A stretch of 64,000 bases of DNA from Sorex araneus (GCF_027595985.1 NC_073306.1:85423599-85487598), one strand, 5' to 3'. Positions 10,557 through 38,315 are shown, counted from the stretch's first letter. The notes: a model not told the origin generated them from the sequence alone. Program-made: numbers and translations.

Positions 10557-11467
10557 GCAGAGAAGTGCTCACAGCTAAGATGTGTTTAGGGTTACAGTCT
10601 CGGACAGGGAGGGCGGAGGCGTGGCTCTTAGCTCTGGAGTGGTGAGTGGGGGACAGGAGCAAGGAGGCAATGGGGACGAGGCAGGTGCTTTGACTCAGCA
10701 AAAGGGAACAACTCCCATGCTGCTGGCTCCTCCCTACGGCTCCCCTGCAAAGCCAAGTAGCTCAGTGAGAACGGCAGCATGCCTGCACGAATAACTGCAG
10801 AGTAATGCACCCCTGCCCCAGACGCTCCCTGTCTGAACCCCCACCCTGGACGGGAGGGAGCTTCCACAGACGGAGCAATCTGGACCCCAGCAAGAACATC
10901 CACTGAACAACTCAAACCCGGTTGGACCCTACTGACCCCACACCAGCACAAAGCCCCCAGGTTCCGGCTCATCCCACCCCACCCCGACTCCAGACACCAA
11001 GCAAGAAGCTAGGAGGTGACCATGGCGCACCAGACAGGCCCCCTCAGAGCAGAGGCTCCTGGCGCCCCTCCTTGGGCCCCACTGGGAATGGGGGCTGGAC
11101 CCGCTTCAGTGAGACACTCTGTGTCCTCCACCTGGAAGGCGACTCGGGAAGATGCCCCTCCCCCAGCCCCCGCCAGAGAGGCCAACATCTGGCCTGGGAG
11201 ACCCCTTCCTCGGGGCCCGGGAGGAACACAGAGGCCGGTGATGCTGCCTTGAGAAGGGGGTGTTCTGCACCCACAGTGCCAAGAGCAAGGAGGCAGGACA
11301 CAGGAAGCACCCTGGGGCGAAGTCAAGAGGTGGCTCAGGCCCAAACCCCTCCTCCCGGCAGGCACCTGAACATGAATGCTCAGTGGTGGCATCCCCAACA
11401 GTGAGGGGACCCCAACCCTCTCTGTCCCTGTTTCCCTAGGACAATGGAAGGTCAAGAGAGAACCTGT

Positions 11468-11690
11468 TGGGGCCTGGAGAGATGGTACAGCGGGTATGGC
11501 CCTTGCCTTATATGAGGCCTACCCAGCTTCAATCCCTGACACCCCATATGGTCCCTCAAACCCTGCCAGGAGTGATCCCTAAGCCCAGAGCCAGTAGTAA
11601 GTGCTTGAGCACTGCTGGGATGGCTCAAAGTCTGAAAACAATAATAATAATAATAACAACAATAATAATAATCATAAAAAGAAAACCGTA
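11468..11690 (+). mobile_element. SOR-type SINE with AAT microsatellite tail
   Basis: Old SINE whose A-rich tail has grown into an AAT/AAC repeat (11638-11680). Confidence 0.88.
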
Positions 11691-11744
11691 GTGTAAGTCA
11701 CCTCTGGTCTTTGTAACAAAAACAAAAGTGGAAACAGAATGGAC

Positions 11745-11890
11745 TGATGGTCAACAGGCTGGAGTACCTGCTCTGCCCTGCAGGAGGTCAGGGCTTGACC
11801 CGAGCTCTGTCTGGTCCCCCAGACTCTCGCAAAGAGTGACCCCCGAGCAGGGAACTAGGAGAAGCCCCTGAGCACCGCAAAAGAGAGCAG
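11745..11890 (+). mobile_element. Old SOR-type SINE
   Basis: Degraded head; CCCCGAGCAGGGAACTAGGAG body. Confidence 0.6.
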
Positions 11891-11911
11891 GGGAAGGAAC
11901 AAAATTAAATA

Positions 11912-12035
11912 AGTGAGCCAGAACAGTAGTACAGGAGATAGGGCACTTGCCTTGCACACACTGACCCAAATTCAATCCCTGGCACCATGTAGGGTCCCTG
12001 GGCTCACATGATCCCTGAATGCAGATCCTGGGGAG
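11912..12035 (+). mobile_element. SOR-type SINE, 3' truncated
   Basis: Head GAGCCAGAACAGTAGTACAG; runs into a GGGGGAGAGG purine tract. Confidence 0.85.
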
Positions 12036-12828
12036 GGGGGAGAGGAGAGGTAGAGGGGGAGGGGGTAGGGGGAGGAGGAATAAATAAATGAAAACACAAT
12101 CCCATTGAAAAAAAGGTAGAAAGGCCAAATAGAGGAGGTCTAGGCATAGAGGCAGGTCACGGCGATGCTGCCGGGTCCGCTCCTGGCCTTGGGGACAGGG
12201 AAGAGCTGCGCGCCAGGAAGCGCGGGGTCCTGGAGAAACTGCACAAGGCAGATTCGCCCCCAGTGCTGCTCCACTGCCCACACCAAGACACGGGTCAGGC
12301 TTCTGACGGCTGTGACGGTGAGACGGCAGCAAAGAGAGAATGAATAAGGCGCTGCCAGTGTCTTTAGTGCCACCGCCATCTCCCAGAGCAGGGCGGGAGA
12401 GCCTGAGCCTATTAAGTGCTCAATCATTATCACCTCGGAGTTTGTTTTGCTGGATCTCACTGGCACTTCTTTATAACCTGCTAGAATATTACCTTCCTAT
12501 TTGCAGATGGAAAAGCCAAAGCTAAGAACAGCAGATGATACACTGACTAGTTTAAAATACAGTCAGTTTATTTGGTGATTCCATTTGAAGAATATTGTCT
12601 TAAATAAATCAATCCATTGCACTGAAAGTTTATGACAGAAAATTAGATTGTTCATATTTACCCAATAGTTGTCTTAGAAAAAAATCAATAGTGAAGTTAT
12701 TGACTGGTTTTCTTAATTTGTGTCTAACCTAAGTCACCATGTAAGAATCATATTAAATATGGTAATTATTGTAGTGAGAGAATTGAGTTAATATTATTTT
12801 TCTTCTCGACTGAAAGATACCAAAATTT

Positions 12829-13001
12829 TGGGGCTGGAGCAATAGCACAGCGCATTTGCCTTGCACGCAGTCGACCCGGGTTCGATTCCCAGCATCCCAT
12901 ATGGTCCCTTGAGCACCACTAGGAGTAATTCCTGAGTGCATGAGCCAGGAGTAACCCCTGTGCATCGCTGGGTGTGACCCAAAAAGCAAAAAAAAAAAAA
13001 A
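12829..13001 (+). mobile_element. SOR-type SINE, young, short head deletion
   Basis: Near-consensus with poly(A); the GGGTAGGGC part of the head is missing. Confidence 0.94.
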
Positions 13002-13060
13002 TTTCATTGAGTAGAAGAAATAAATTTATTTGATAAAAAATGAAATAAAACACGGGCAGG

Positions 13061-13225
13061 AGGTCAGAGTGATAGTACAGCAGGTAGGGCACTTGTCTTG
13101 CACATGGCCACCCCAGATCTGATCCCAGCACTCTGGATGGTCCCTCGAGTCTGCCAGAAGTGACCCCTGAGTGGTGAGCCAGAGTAAGCCCTGATCTCTG
13201 TCGGACACAGCCCCCAAACTATAAC
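13061..13225 (+). mobile_element. SOR-type SINE, old
   Basis: AGGTCAGAGTGATAGTACAG head, box B mutated (GATCTGATCCC). Confidence 0.88.
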
Positions 13226-13243
13226 TACAAAAATACTGGCAGG

Positions 13244-13672
13244 GGGCTGGAGAGATATTATAGATGGTCGGGAGCTTGCCTTGCACACAGGCACCCTGGG
13301 TTCAATCCCTGGCACCACATAGGGTGCCATAATCCCTGCCAGGAATGAGTCCTAAGCACAGAGCCAGGGATAAGCCCAAAGCATCGCCAGGTGTCACTGT
13401 CACTGTCATGCCGTTGCTCATCGATTTGTTCGAGCGGGCACCAGTAACGTCTCTCATTGAGAGACCTATTGTTACTGTGTTTGGCATATCCAATACGCAC
13501 GGGTAGCTTGCCAGGCTCTGCTGCACAGGCTCGATACTCTCGGTAGCTTGCAGGGCTCTCCAAGAGGGGCGGAGGAATCGAACTCGGGTCGACCACGTGA
13601 AAGGTGAACGCCCAACCACTGTGCTATCACTCCAGCCCATCGCCAGGTGTAGACCCAAAAAATAAATAAATA
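13244..13672 (+). mobile_element. SOR-type SINE interrupted by second-type SINE
   Basis: Left part to 13394, right part from 13638 (CATCGCCAGGTGTAGACCC then AATAAATA tail). Confidence 0.9.
13395..13637 (-). mobile_element. Second-type SINE (SOR-like head, different body), 243 bp, copy 1
   Basis: Read on the minus strand, it starts with the usual SINE head (box B GGTTCGATTCC), then changes to a body unlike the common family and ends in ATGACAGTGACAGTG. The flanking duplication is CATCGCCAGGTGT (13382-13394 and 13638-13650). The target is the interior of a common SINE. Confidence 0.88.
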
Positions 13673-14204
13673 AAATGTACTCAGAAAAGGGTGTAACACG
13701 GCTCAAGTAGTAGAACAAAACCTGAATATATGAAGTCCCGGGTCCTTCCCACAGCCTTGGGCCCCATCTACAGCTCCTGAAAATGCCTGAAAATTCCAGA
13801 ACCTTGTTTTTTTCCTACAGCTAAGAAGTTTGTTATAGTCACAATAGGATTTTTTCTTTAAGAATAAACAAACTAAAACAATAAAATATGAACGAAAACA
13901 GCAGGTTTTCCCTAAATCGTTCCCAGCTGTGGGAGGAGACAGCCCTTGCAGTAATGAAATCTAAACAGAACTCAGAGTGGTTGAGATCGTTAAGACTGAG
14001 GGACAGATGCAGAAAAATGAAGAGGTTTACACCAGATCTGGGACTTAGTCCAGTTACCTGGGAACCCGTGGAAAGGTTCACGGACTTCTTGAAAAGACAC
14101 ACTGACACTTCCCAAGCACAGGCCCTGTATAAATCCTGCAAAAATGCCCTGTAGGAACTGCCAGGTGTCTAAGCAGCTAATTGTCCCATTCAGGTCTTGA
14201 GAAA

Positions 14205-14380
14205 TCTTAAAAGCTGGGGACTGTTATCCCAATTTACCAGTGTAGTCCAGAAGACTTAAGGAGAAACACCTGGTAATGTGCCCAGAGTCACTTATTCAAT
14301 GCACAGAAATGAGGAATCTGGCTTTTTGAATCCAGACCTTTTGACTCCAAAGTCATTAGCACTCATTCTACTGTTTAGTT
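14205..14380 (-). mobile_element. MIR remnant
   Basis: Plus-strand text follows the reverse complement of MIR: CCCAATTTACCAGTG, then TGTGCCCAGAGTCACTTA, then TTGAATCCAGACC and TTGACTCCAAAGTC. Ancient and strongly diverged. Confidence 0.6.
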
Positions 14381-14430
14381 TGGAGAAGTATCTTAATGGC
14401 TTTTTTTCAAAAAAAGACAAAGTATATATG

Positions 14431-14611
14431 TTGGGAGCTAGAGACAGTACAGGGAGCAAAGCAGTTGACGCTTATACAGCTGATCTGGGTTCAATCCCTG
14501 GCACTACAGAGAATCCCCAGAGCCCTGCCAGGAGTGATCTGTTGAGAATGGAGCCAGGAGTAAGCCCTGAGTACTACGAGGTGGGGCCAAATAAAACTAA
14601 AAAATATATCA
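14431..14611 (+). mobile_element. SOR-type SINE, old
   Basis: Box B GGTTCAATCCC; its A-rich tail is the target of the second-type SINE. Confidence 0.87.
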
Positions 14612-14854
14612 CTGTCACTGTCATTCCGTTGCTCATCGATTTGCTCGAGCGGGCACCAGTAACGTGTCCATTGTGAGACTTGCTGTTACTGTTTTTGGCA
14701 TATCAAATACGCCACAGGTAGCTTGCCAAGCTCTGCCAAGTGGGCGAGATACACTTAGTAGCTTGCCGGGCTGTCCCAGAGGGGCAGAGAAATCGAACCC
14801 GGGTTGGCTGCATGAAAGGCAAACGCCCTACCGCTGTGCTATCGCTCCAGCCCC
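14612..14854 (-). mobile_element. Second-type SINE, 243 bp, copy 2
   Basis: Same organisation and same length as the copy at 13.4 kb, sharing the GCTCGAGCAAATCGATGAGC segment on the minus strand. The flanking duplication is AAAAAATATATCA (14599-14611 and 14855-14867), in the A-rich tail of a common SINE. Confidence 0.88.
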
Positions 14855-15929
14855 AAAAAATATATCAACAGAAAATATTTTGACAAAATAATAAATCAAG
14901 AAAATTTATTATTTATAATAAATCTTGAGAAAATAATAATAAAACTCTTACATCTCATTAGCTAGAAGACAGTCTGAATATGGCCTGATTAGCTCATAGA
15001 GAATTCTTGGTTTGGCTTTTTGAGAAACGACCCAACTTTTCCAAAGTGGTTACACCATATTACAGTCCCAACAGTGATAGAAGGACTTTTCTCCAGAGTC
15101 CCCTCCATTATTACTTGTCTATTCTAGGCATCCTCATGGGTGTAACAGTCATTATTGAGGTGATCTGCATTTCCCCGTATGGCCAAAGATTTGTCGGGAA
15201 GAGCTGACAGCAGCCCCAAAATGAGAACAACCCAAATGCCCCCAAGTGATGAAAAGGTAAAACAAAACATTGATATATGCTGAAACAGGAATGAATCTCC
15301 AGAACATGATGCTAAAGGGGCTGGGAGAGAGGCCAGGCACAAAAGTCCACTTAGTGTATGGCAGGAAAAATTCAAAATATGCAAATCTTCCTTATATAGA
15401 GAGAAAGTAGATTATAAGGAGCTAGTCCCAATGGGGCACAAAGTTTCACCTTCGGAAAGATGAAAGTTCATTAAAATTAAACTGCAGTGAGAACTGGAGT
15501 GCTAATATACTAAATATGCCTTAAAATTTTTTTGAATCTCACTCAAAACAGGTGAATTTTATGGCAAAACTGTATTTCAATAATGTTTCTTTAGAAGTCA
15601 AGACATTTTCAACGAATTGCCGGCATTTAACAAAATATTTCTTTTCCTATTCCCCTCTCACAATCCATCCAGATCCCACAGAAATGAAACCAGCGGGCGC
15701 GGTAGACACCTCCCTAGCCTTTGGGGCACAAGGAAATCTATAACTTACCTAGTTTTTACGGAGCTTCTAAAGCAGAGCAGAGGATGGAAGCGCCTTTCAA
15801 CATCAAGGAGCCTAAAGTTCTGCACAAAACACTCACAGTGCAGACTCCCTGCGCTGTCCACTTGCACCCATTATCCGGTATCCAAAATTCTGCACCTGTC
15901 TGATGCAGCATCCGCAGGCAATCTGCATG

Positions 15930-31871
<15,942 letters not shown>

Positions 31872-32564
31872 GGCTCAGCCCCAGGTGCAGCTCAGGGCGG
31901 GGCTGGCTGCACCCAGGCATTGCACCTGCCGGTGGAGGACAAAAGCTGTGGCTGCCCCCTCCCTCGTCCCCTGGCCTCCCCCTGCCTGCCTCACTGCCTT
32001 CAGGAGCCGTCACCTCCCGTGCTCTCCGCTCTCTCCAGTCGAGTCGGGTGTTCTCCTGAGGAGCGGTGAGTCAGGTGTCGAGAAAACAAAGCCGCTGGTT
32101 CTTAGCTGGAACACCTGATCTCCACCTTTCTGGAAGATGACAGGAAACGGGCTGTGGGCCGGGAGAATGTGTGACTCCAGAGGAGGCAGGGCGGGGCACC
32201 TCTGCCTTTCTTTCCCCGCCTCAGGGCTGCCCGCAGGCTGCTTTGGCGCTCAGCCTCCCCCTCCCCCCCACCGAGAGGCGGGAGGGGCCGTGTGATACTT
32301 GCCAATAGAACCAGGGGCTGGTGGCCTGATTCCCTGGACCAGAGTGAAGCAGCCAAGACAGATTGCACTTCTGAGTTTCTTTTTTTTTTTTTAACTCTAG
32401 AAATTTTCAGAGCTCCGTCATCGAGAGTTGTTTTCTTACTGGATAATTATACAGACTTTCTGACACCCTTGTTCTTGTCTCTGTGTGATCTAGTTATTCT
32501 GGAGACTTTTATGTTTTTTAGTTTTTGTCCCTCCAGTTAGATTTGCCTTGTACTTTTAGGGTGG

Positions 32565-32736
32565 TTCTTTTTTTCTGGACCACAGCCAGAGGTTCTCAGG
32601 GCTTCCTTACTCCTGGCTCTGTGCTCAGGGATCGGTCACTGCTGGCAGGGCTCCAGGGGCCCATATGCAGTGCCAGGGATGGACCCAGCGTGCAAACCAA
32701 GCACCCTGCCCACTGTATTATCTCTCCAGCGCCCTC
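32565..32736 (-). mobile_element. Old SOR-type SINE in SHE 3'UTR
   Basis: TTCTGGACCACAGCCAGAGG start; head end TATTATCTCTCCAGC. Confidence 0.85.
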
Positions 32737-33340
32737 CTTAGGGTCAGTTACAAACATATCAATGTAATCCCAAGATCTGATCCTGGGACCCTGCCTTCTA
32801 GCCCTTGCCCTTGCACACTGACTGGCCCCAGCTGACCAGTTCATGCTGTATAAAAGTAGCTGGAAAGACTCCAGGCTTTTTTCCTAATTCCCATTACTTA
32901 AGATAGTAACTTAATTCCCACAGTATCGTTACCCCAGTATCATAATCACAGTATTGTGATTAATTCTGGACTCGGTGCCACTGATTTTCTGTTGAAAAGC
33001 TCGTGTGGGAATAGCTGGGCATTGACAGGCCGTGAGACGTCTCCTCTGGTGAGCGACTGTGGTGACAACCCTGCAGAAACCTCGAGTCGGAGGCTTGTCC
33101 TGGGCTTCCCCAGCTGACCCACGTGCGAATGTGCTCACTGCCCTCAGTGAACACATAACTTTGAAAATTTCTTTTAAGTATGGAAAACACGGTTCAGTTC
33201 ATTTTTCTAGGAAAGCATTGCTTTTTTATTAGTGATCATTTTACTGATACGACTTAGAGATCAGTAAAGATTTGCTTCTCTATTCAGTTCAGATCTTAGC
33301 CTGTGGATTGTGTGATCATAGATCTAAGAAAAACCTTGAG

Positions 33341-33510
33341 AGTGGGGTTGGAGTGATAGCTCAGTGGGCAGGGCCCTTGCCTTGCATGCCGCTGACTTGG
33401 GTGTGATCTTCTGCACCCCATATGGTCTCTGAGCACCAGGAGTGATTCCTTAGCACAGAGCCAGGAGCAATTCCTAAGCATTGCCAGGTGTGGCCCCAAA
33501 ACAAAACAAA
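33341..33510 (+). mobile_element. SOR-type SINE in SHE 3'UTR region
   Basis: GGGGTTGGAGTGATAGCTCAG head; CCCCAAAACAAAACAAAA tail. Confidence 0.9.
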
Positions 33511-33796
33511 AATCTTGAGAGGAACTTTTTCTCACTGGGTCCAAATGGTTTGTCAACAAAGAGTTCTGTTTTATTAAGTATTGTCAGAATTTTTAAAATA
33601 CGTATGTGTTCATGTACTTTAGTACACAATTTTTTAAATGTCATTGTCCTAATTCCCTTCAACAAATATTTATGATCTTGCATATACAAATAATTCATTG
33701 TATTAAATTCATTTTTAAGTTCAACATTCTAGAAATGAAGCCTTATTTTTGATTCATCTTATCCCATGAAGGAAATGCAGCAGTTAACCTAATTTT

Positions 33797-33802
33797 AATA
33801 AA
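33797..33802 (+). terminator. Candidate SHE polyadenylation signal AATAAA
   Basis: Canonical hexamer about 1.9 kb after the SHE stop, with a T/G-rich element 20-35 bases downstream. It is chosen on position only; 34312-34317 is the rival. Confidence 0.4.
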
Positions 33803-34487
33803 CGCTAAATGCTTGATAAAATTTTTCTGGGTGCCGTAAATGATTTTTGGCCCATCCCCAGCCACCCTGTTAAATGTGCAATGAAATAACCTTTCAGAAG
33901 CTGTCCCGGTGTGTTCGTATTTATTGTGCTTCTGTCCTGCGTCCAGTGTGGTGCTTCTTAAACTCCTCTGTGTCTGTCAGGCGATTTTCTTAGCTCTTCA
34001 CCATGGAGGGCCTTGAGGTGTCTCTGTAGCCCAGATAATCTGGCTTGTGCAGGAGGGTACGGAGGAGAAATAGTAAATTAGTGGAAGGGGAGTTAAGTGC
34101 CTATTTTCTTCTTCAGGTCCCGACACCAGCTGACAAAAGCCAGGGAGCTCCCAGCTGGGGGGTGGCAGGAGCGCCATATGCTCTAAAAACAATTAGGCCC
34201 AGCGGGAGCTCCTAATGGCTTCCTGTGAAGTCTGGGGCCAGCTGATCCCAAGCCCCCGTGACCTGGTTCCTTGGAGCTCTGAATACTTCAGCTTTAGGTC
34301 ACTTGTCTCCAAATAAACATTTCCCTGTAGTCTTGAGCCTCTCCAGTTAATTCCATCTCCCAGAATATTTTCTGATTCTCTCTGGAGAAATTGATGTCTT
34401 CTAGTGAATTCCTACTCCCGTTGGATTTAGCATCCATACATTGTTCTTGTCTGTGCTTTTTCTCATACCTAATGTTTGGGGGGTTGT

Positions 34488-34634
34488 TTTTGTTTGGGGA
34501 CCACAGTCAGTGGGACAAGTTGCTCAGAGGTCATTCCCAGCAGTGCTCGGGGGACCAGATGGTGCCAGAGATGGAACTGGACCTGCTGCTCGCAAAGGCA
34601 GCACCCAGCCTGTAGAACCGACTCTCCAGCCCTA
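34488..34634 (-). mobile_element. Old SOR-type SINE
   Basis: GGGGACCACAGTCAGTGGG start; head end GACTCTCCAGCCC. Confidence 0.8.
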
Positions 34635-34654
34635 TCACACCTCCTTTCAAAACA

Positions 34655-34772
34655 CAATTCTGGGTTCGATCCCTGGCACCACATGTAGCCCCCACCATTG
34701 CTAGGAGCACCCCTGAGCACAGAACCAGGAGTAAACCCTGAGCACCACCAGGTATGACCCAGAAACAAACAA
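34655..34772 (+). mobile_element. SOR-type SINE, 5' truncated
   Basis: Starts at box B (GGGTTCGATCCCTGGCACC); body and A-rich tail follow. Confidence 0.83.
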
Positions 34773-34926
34773 AAATCTTGGTTCTAGTTTTCTTGAGGAG
34801 CATATTTAGCTGATTTACATCATGGTTTACCTTGAACAGAGGGTAACAAGATACAAAATGGTATATCTGTACCTTGGCAGCGTGGTTATTCTGGTGGATT
34901 TCAAACACTAGAGATGTGTTTTTTGC

Positions 34927-35096
34927 TTTGTTTTTGTTTGTTGTTTGTTTCTGGGCCACACCTGGCAGTTCTCAGAGGTTACTCCCTGCTCTGCACTCAG
35001 GAATTATTCCTGGTGGTGCTCAGGGGGCCCTATGGGGTATTGGGGATCAAACTCAAGTCTGCCGTGTGCAAGGCAAGTGCCCTGCCCCTGTCCTAT
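34927..35096 (-). mobile_element. SOR-type SINE, old
   Basis: TCTGGGCCACACCTGGCAG start; GGGGATCAAACTCAAGTCTG box B region. Confidence 0.88.
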
Positions 35097-35527
35097 CCCA
35101 GAAGAGGGTTCCTAAGTGATGAATGAATGCTGGAAGGATGCCCGCGGGGAAGCACAGAGACGCCCCTCTCCTTTGTGCCAGGACTGTCTTTTATAAAAGG
35201 TCACCCCAAGAACTTTCTTGAGAAAGGTTTCTAAAAAGCGCTGGTTCTCTGCTCTGCCCTGTTGTCTCCAAACTCAGAGGAATTGTTTCTCATCCATTCA
35301 GCTCTCCTGGAATGAATGGGCACGTATCTTAGCAACGGCCAGAAAGTTTTGAGACAGGTGGGAAATAGTCCTGATTCGTTAATTGGATGATTTAACTCGA
35401 GTCTTGGCTAATGGCCTCTGTTCTTGACTACATCTTAGTGATTCTGAAAGACAGCTGGGCATTGAGACATCGTGTGGTTGCTTTTTAAACGAGGGCAGCC
35501 TATCAGTTCTATTAATAGTGCCTTTGG

Positions 35528-35532
35528 GGGAC

Positions 35533-35566
<34 letters not shown>

Positions 35567-35672
35567 CTAGTACAAGGGTAAGGCACCAATGCGGACCAGC
35601 TACAGAGGAGTCATCCCTGAGCACAGAGCCAGGAATAAGCCCTGAATACCGCCTGGGGTTGCCCAAAAACCT
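35528..35672 (+). mobile_element. SOR-type SINE with GA-repeat head
   Basis: The head has expanded to (GA)n at 35532-35565; no box B; body AGCACAGAGCCAGGAATAAG. Confidence 0.75.
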
Positions 35673-36015
35673 CAAAATGAATAAGATGAAAATAAAGTGC
35701 CTTTTTAGTCAAAAGTTAATGTCTCATTTTTTCCCCCTCCTACCTTCTCCCCTTGCTGAGGCAGAGGAGAACCAAGACACCGAGAATTCTCTTTGTCTCC
35801 TCTTCCCCCTTTCAGTATTTTGCAGAATTCCTTTTGGCCCCTTAGTCCCAGGTGCCTCCCGTTTGCTGGTCCACAGCCCGTACCACGTTGGCTTTACGGT
35901 ATTTTTAGCATCCGTCTTCCTTTTCCTCGGCTGCCGTTTCTGCATCCTGTTAGTTACTGACTTGGTCTTGCAACTCCGCCTTAGTGCGACCCCTGCGGAA
36001 AGACGGTGTGTTGCT

Positions 36016-36027
36016 TCCATCTAGTGG
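36016..36027 (-). promoter_or_regulatory. CTCF-like site
   Basis: TCCATCTAGTGG fits 11 of 12 positions of the reverse-oriented CTCF core. Motif match only. Confidence 0.3.
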
Positions 36028-36570
36028 CGGAAAGTGAGAACTGCAGCGGGAAGGCTGCGCTTTGGGGCAGGTTTTTTTTTTTTTTCTAAGGGATTTTTTT
36101 GATATTGCCCAGAGGGGTGGGGGGCGGGGATGATGACACAGCAGTTGCCATCTTGAAATCTGCCCTCTCTTTGCTGAAAGGACAGTGTCCAGCGGCCACC
36201 ATGAGGCCAAAACTGCGGCTGGATCTCACAGAGTCTTGTTCCACCTGGAGAATGTTCTGGCCACGCTCTGAAACAGGAAGCTCTCTTGCTCAACTATCCA
36301 GTTGGCCCCCCCCAGGGAACTTAATACTCTAAATATCAATTACTGCTTAGCTTTAATTTCCAAAAATACCCAAAGATTGTATATGATGAGGCTGCCCACC
36401 TGTCGTGCTTTAACAATTTATATTACACAGGAAGGTTTTTTAGAAAATCTGGGTGTGCTTCGGTAGCCCCTGGAGGCTGCATAGCTCCCGTGGATGGTTT
36501 ACTCAGAAATATGACTTTAAATAAACATCGTTCCAAGAAAACAAGTTCTTTTGTTTGACGCTGTGAGGTT

Positions 36571-37506
36571 TTGGTTTGATTTGGGGGTCACACCTGGCAG
36601 TACTCAGGAGTTAGTCTTCAGGGGTCACTCTGATGTAGCAGGTAGGCAGGGAAAGGCCCTTGGCAACGAAACGTAGGTCAACAGAACTTCTGGGAGGAAA
36701 ATCCGAAGATTGATCCACCCTGTGGATACAGAAAACAGACCTGATAAGACCTTCAGCCGACCCTGAGGAGGTTGGACCCTCCCCATGAAGTTCCTCAAAC
36801 CCTCCGACTCTCCCTTAATCCGATTAAAATGTGATCCAGCCCCAAGAAGACTCCAGAACTTCCCGATCAAGCCAACCTGAGAAGAGCCTACAAAAGACAC
36901 CTTGAACAAAGGAAGGGCATGCATATGCTGCCCGAGCCCGTGTGCTGCTTGTGCCCACGTGGCTGAGCACATGTGGTGCCTGAGCACATATGTGTCATCC
37001 ACATCTCCCCTCTTGAGATGTGGACTTTCATGCTTTCGTGTCTAATGCTAGGATGTGTGTAGGGGCTCGCTCTGCCCTTGGAGAAGCCTGCGTTCTCTAT
37101 AGCGTGCCTTACTCCCTCTCTCCTCTCTCCTCTCTCTCTCCCTCCCTCTCTTCTGTCTCTTCCTCTCTCCTCTCTCTCTCCTATCTCCCCATCTCCCCTC
37201 TCTTCGCTCTCTCTCTTCTCTCCCTTCCTCCCTCCCTCCCTCCCTCCCTTAAAAAAACTGCAAATAAAATCTATTTACTTCACTCCTTATCTACTCCTGA
37301 AATTCCTTTCTGTGAGATGAGACAGAGGCGGGTGGCAGAGGCAGTTGGAGAGAAAGTGACCTTTCTCCTCCCCGCCTCACATAAGCCACCCATGGGGCCC
37401 ACCGACATCAACTCCTGGTGGGCTTTGGGGGACTATGTGCGGTGCTAGGGATTGAACTTGTGTCAGCTGTTTGCAAGGCAAGTGCCCTGCCTGAGGTGCT
37501 GCAGCC
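36571..37506 (-). mobile_element. SOR-type SINE split by the solo LTR
   Basis: 3' part at 36571-36630 (GGGGGTCACACCTGGCAG) and 5' part at 37411-37506 (box B ATTGAACTTGTG, head end GCTGCAGCCCC). Confidence 0.85.
36631..37410 (+). mobile_element. Solo LTR of an endogenous retrovirus, inserted in a SINE
   Basis: The 780-bp element begins TGATGT and ends ACATCA, a perfect 6-bp inverted terminal repeat with TG..CA ends. It is flanked by 4-bp duplications ACTC (36627-36630 and 37411-37414), and the interrupted SINE continues on both sides. It has a polypyrimidine tract (37106-37250) and AATAAA at 37263-37268, which sets the plus orientation. No gag, pol or env sequence is present. The 4-bp duplication favours a class I (gammaretrovirus-like) origin; the family name is unknown to me. 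Confidence 0.8.
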
Positions 37507-37550
37507 CCAATTCCCTGAGTCTTGAGAATCACCACTCCCTTCATTAGAAA

Positions 37551-37699
37551 GACGGGCCGGAGCCATAGCACAGTGTAGGATGCTTGTCCTGCACACGGCT
37601 GACACAGGGCTCGATCTCCAGCATCCATACGGTCCCCTGAGCACCACCAGGAGTGATCCCTGAGTTCAGAGGGAGCCAGGAGGGAGCACTGCCAGGTAT
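37551..37699 (+). mobile_element. SOR-type SINE
   Basis: GGGCCGGAGCCATAGCACAG head; its tail runs into an AAAG microsatellite. Confidence 0.9.
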
Positions 37700-37723
37700 A
37701 GAGAAAGAAAGAAAAAGAAAGAA

Positions 37724-37815
<92 letters not shown>

Positions 37816-37828
37816 AAAGAAAAGAAAT
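37700..37828. repeat. (AAAG)n microsatellite
   Basis: About 30 GAAA units, grown from the preceding SINE tail. Confidence 0.98.
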
Positions 37829-38168
37829 TCCCACAACCAGCACTAGAGCAGAATCAAAACCTTTGCCTCAGTGTTCAGAGTATGTCCCTGCAGCAGGTGG
37901 GGGTTGGACAGAAGCTGCAGCCCACATCTTTCTCTCCTTCCTCGGTTCCTTCCCACTCTGCCTCCTTCTCCAGTAAACAGCAGCCCGGTGACCTTCCACC
38001 CTTCTAGCACCTCGAGGACAGCTGCTACGTGGACAGTTGTCGGTGACCTCGTCCGCGACTAGGTGTCAGACTGTGGTCTGGTGGTCTGGTCTTTGCGCTA
38101 ATCACTCATGAGCGCGGATGCTCCCAGGTCCCTTCTGGGCTCCGGACTTGATGAAACTTGGTGTTGAG

Positions 38169-38315
38169 ACTTTTTTTTTTCTTTTTGGGTCACACCTGGC
38201 GATGCTCAGGGGTTACTCCTGGCTCTGCACTCAGGAACTACTCCTGGCGGTGCTCAGGGGACCATATGGGATGCTGGGAATCGAACCTGGGTCAGCCATG
38301 TGCAAGGCTGGGCCC
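38169..38315 (-). mobile_element. SOR-type SINE, head truncated
   Basis: Near-consensus 3' and middle parts, ending at GCAAGGCTGGGCCC; an AGCAAT repeat follows. Confidence 0.92.

Larger units (their letters stand above)
9564..15929 (-). other. TDRD10 5' introns and upstream region
   Basis: Expected to hold the first TDRD10 coding exon, which I could not identify. It contains about a dozen SINEs, two copies of a second SINE type (13.4 and 14.6 kb) and a MIR remnant. Unique stretches are 10.56-11.46, 12.13-12.82, 13.68-14.2 and 14.87-15.93 kb. Confidence 0.6.
31872..33820 (+). other. SHE: SHE 3'UTR (end approximate)
   Basis: Sequence after the SHE stop. The first clear AATAAA on this strand is at 33797-33802, followed by T/G-rich sequence. 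A second AATAAA at 34312-34317 is an alternative end. One old minus-strand SINE (32.57-32.74 kb) and one plus-strand SINE (33.34-33.51 kb) lie within it. Confidence 0.45.

Noticed and set aside
13888-14154. 88-residue plus-strand open frame near 14 kb
   Set aside because: No domain, no splice signals, and MIR-derived sequence follows. Not distinguishable from chance.
36631-37410. Possible retroviral genes with the LTR
   Set aside because: No protein-coding sequence between or beside the termini; a single LTR only.
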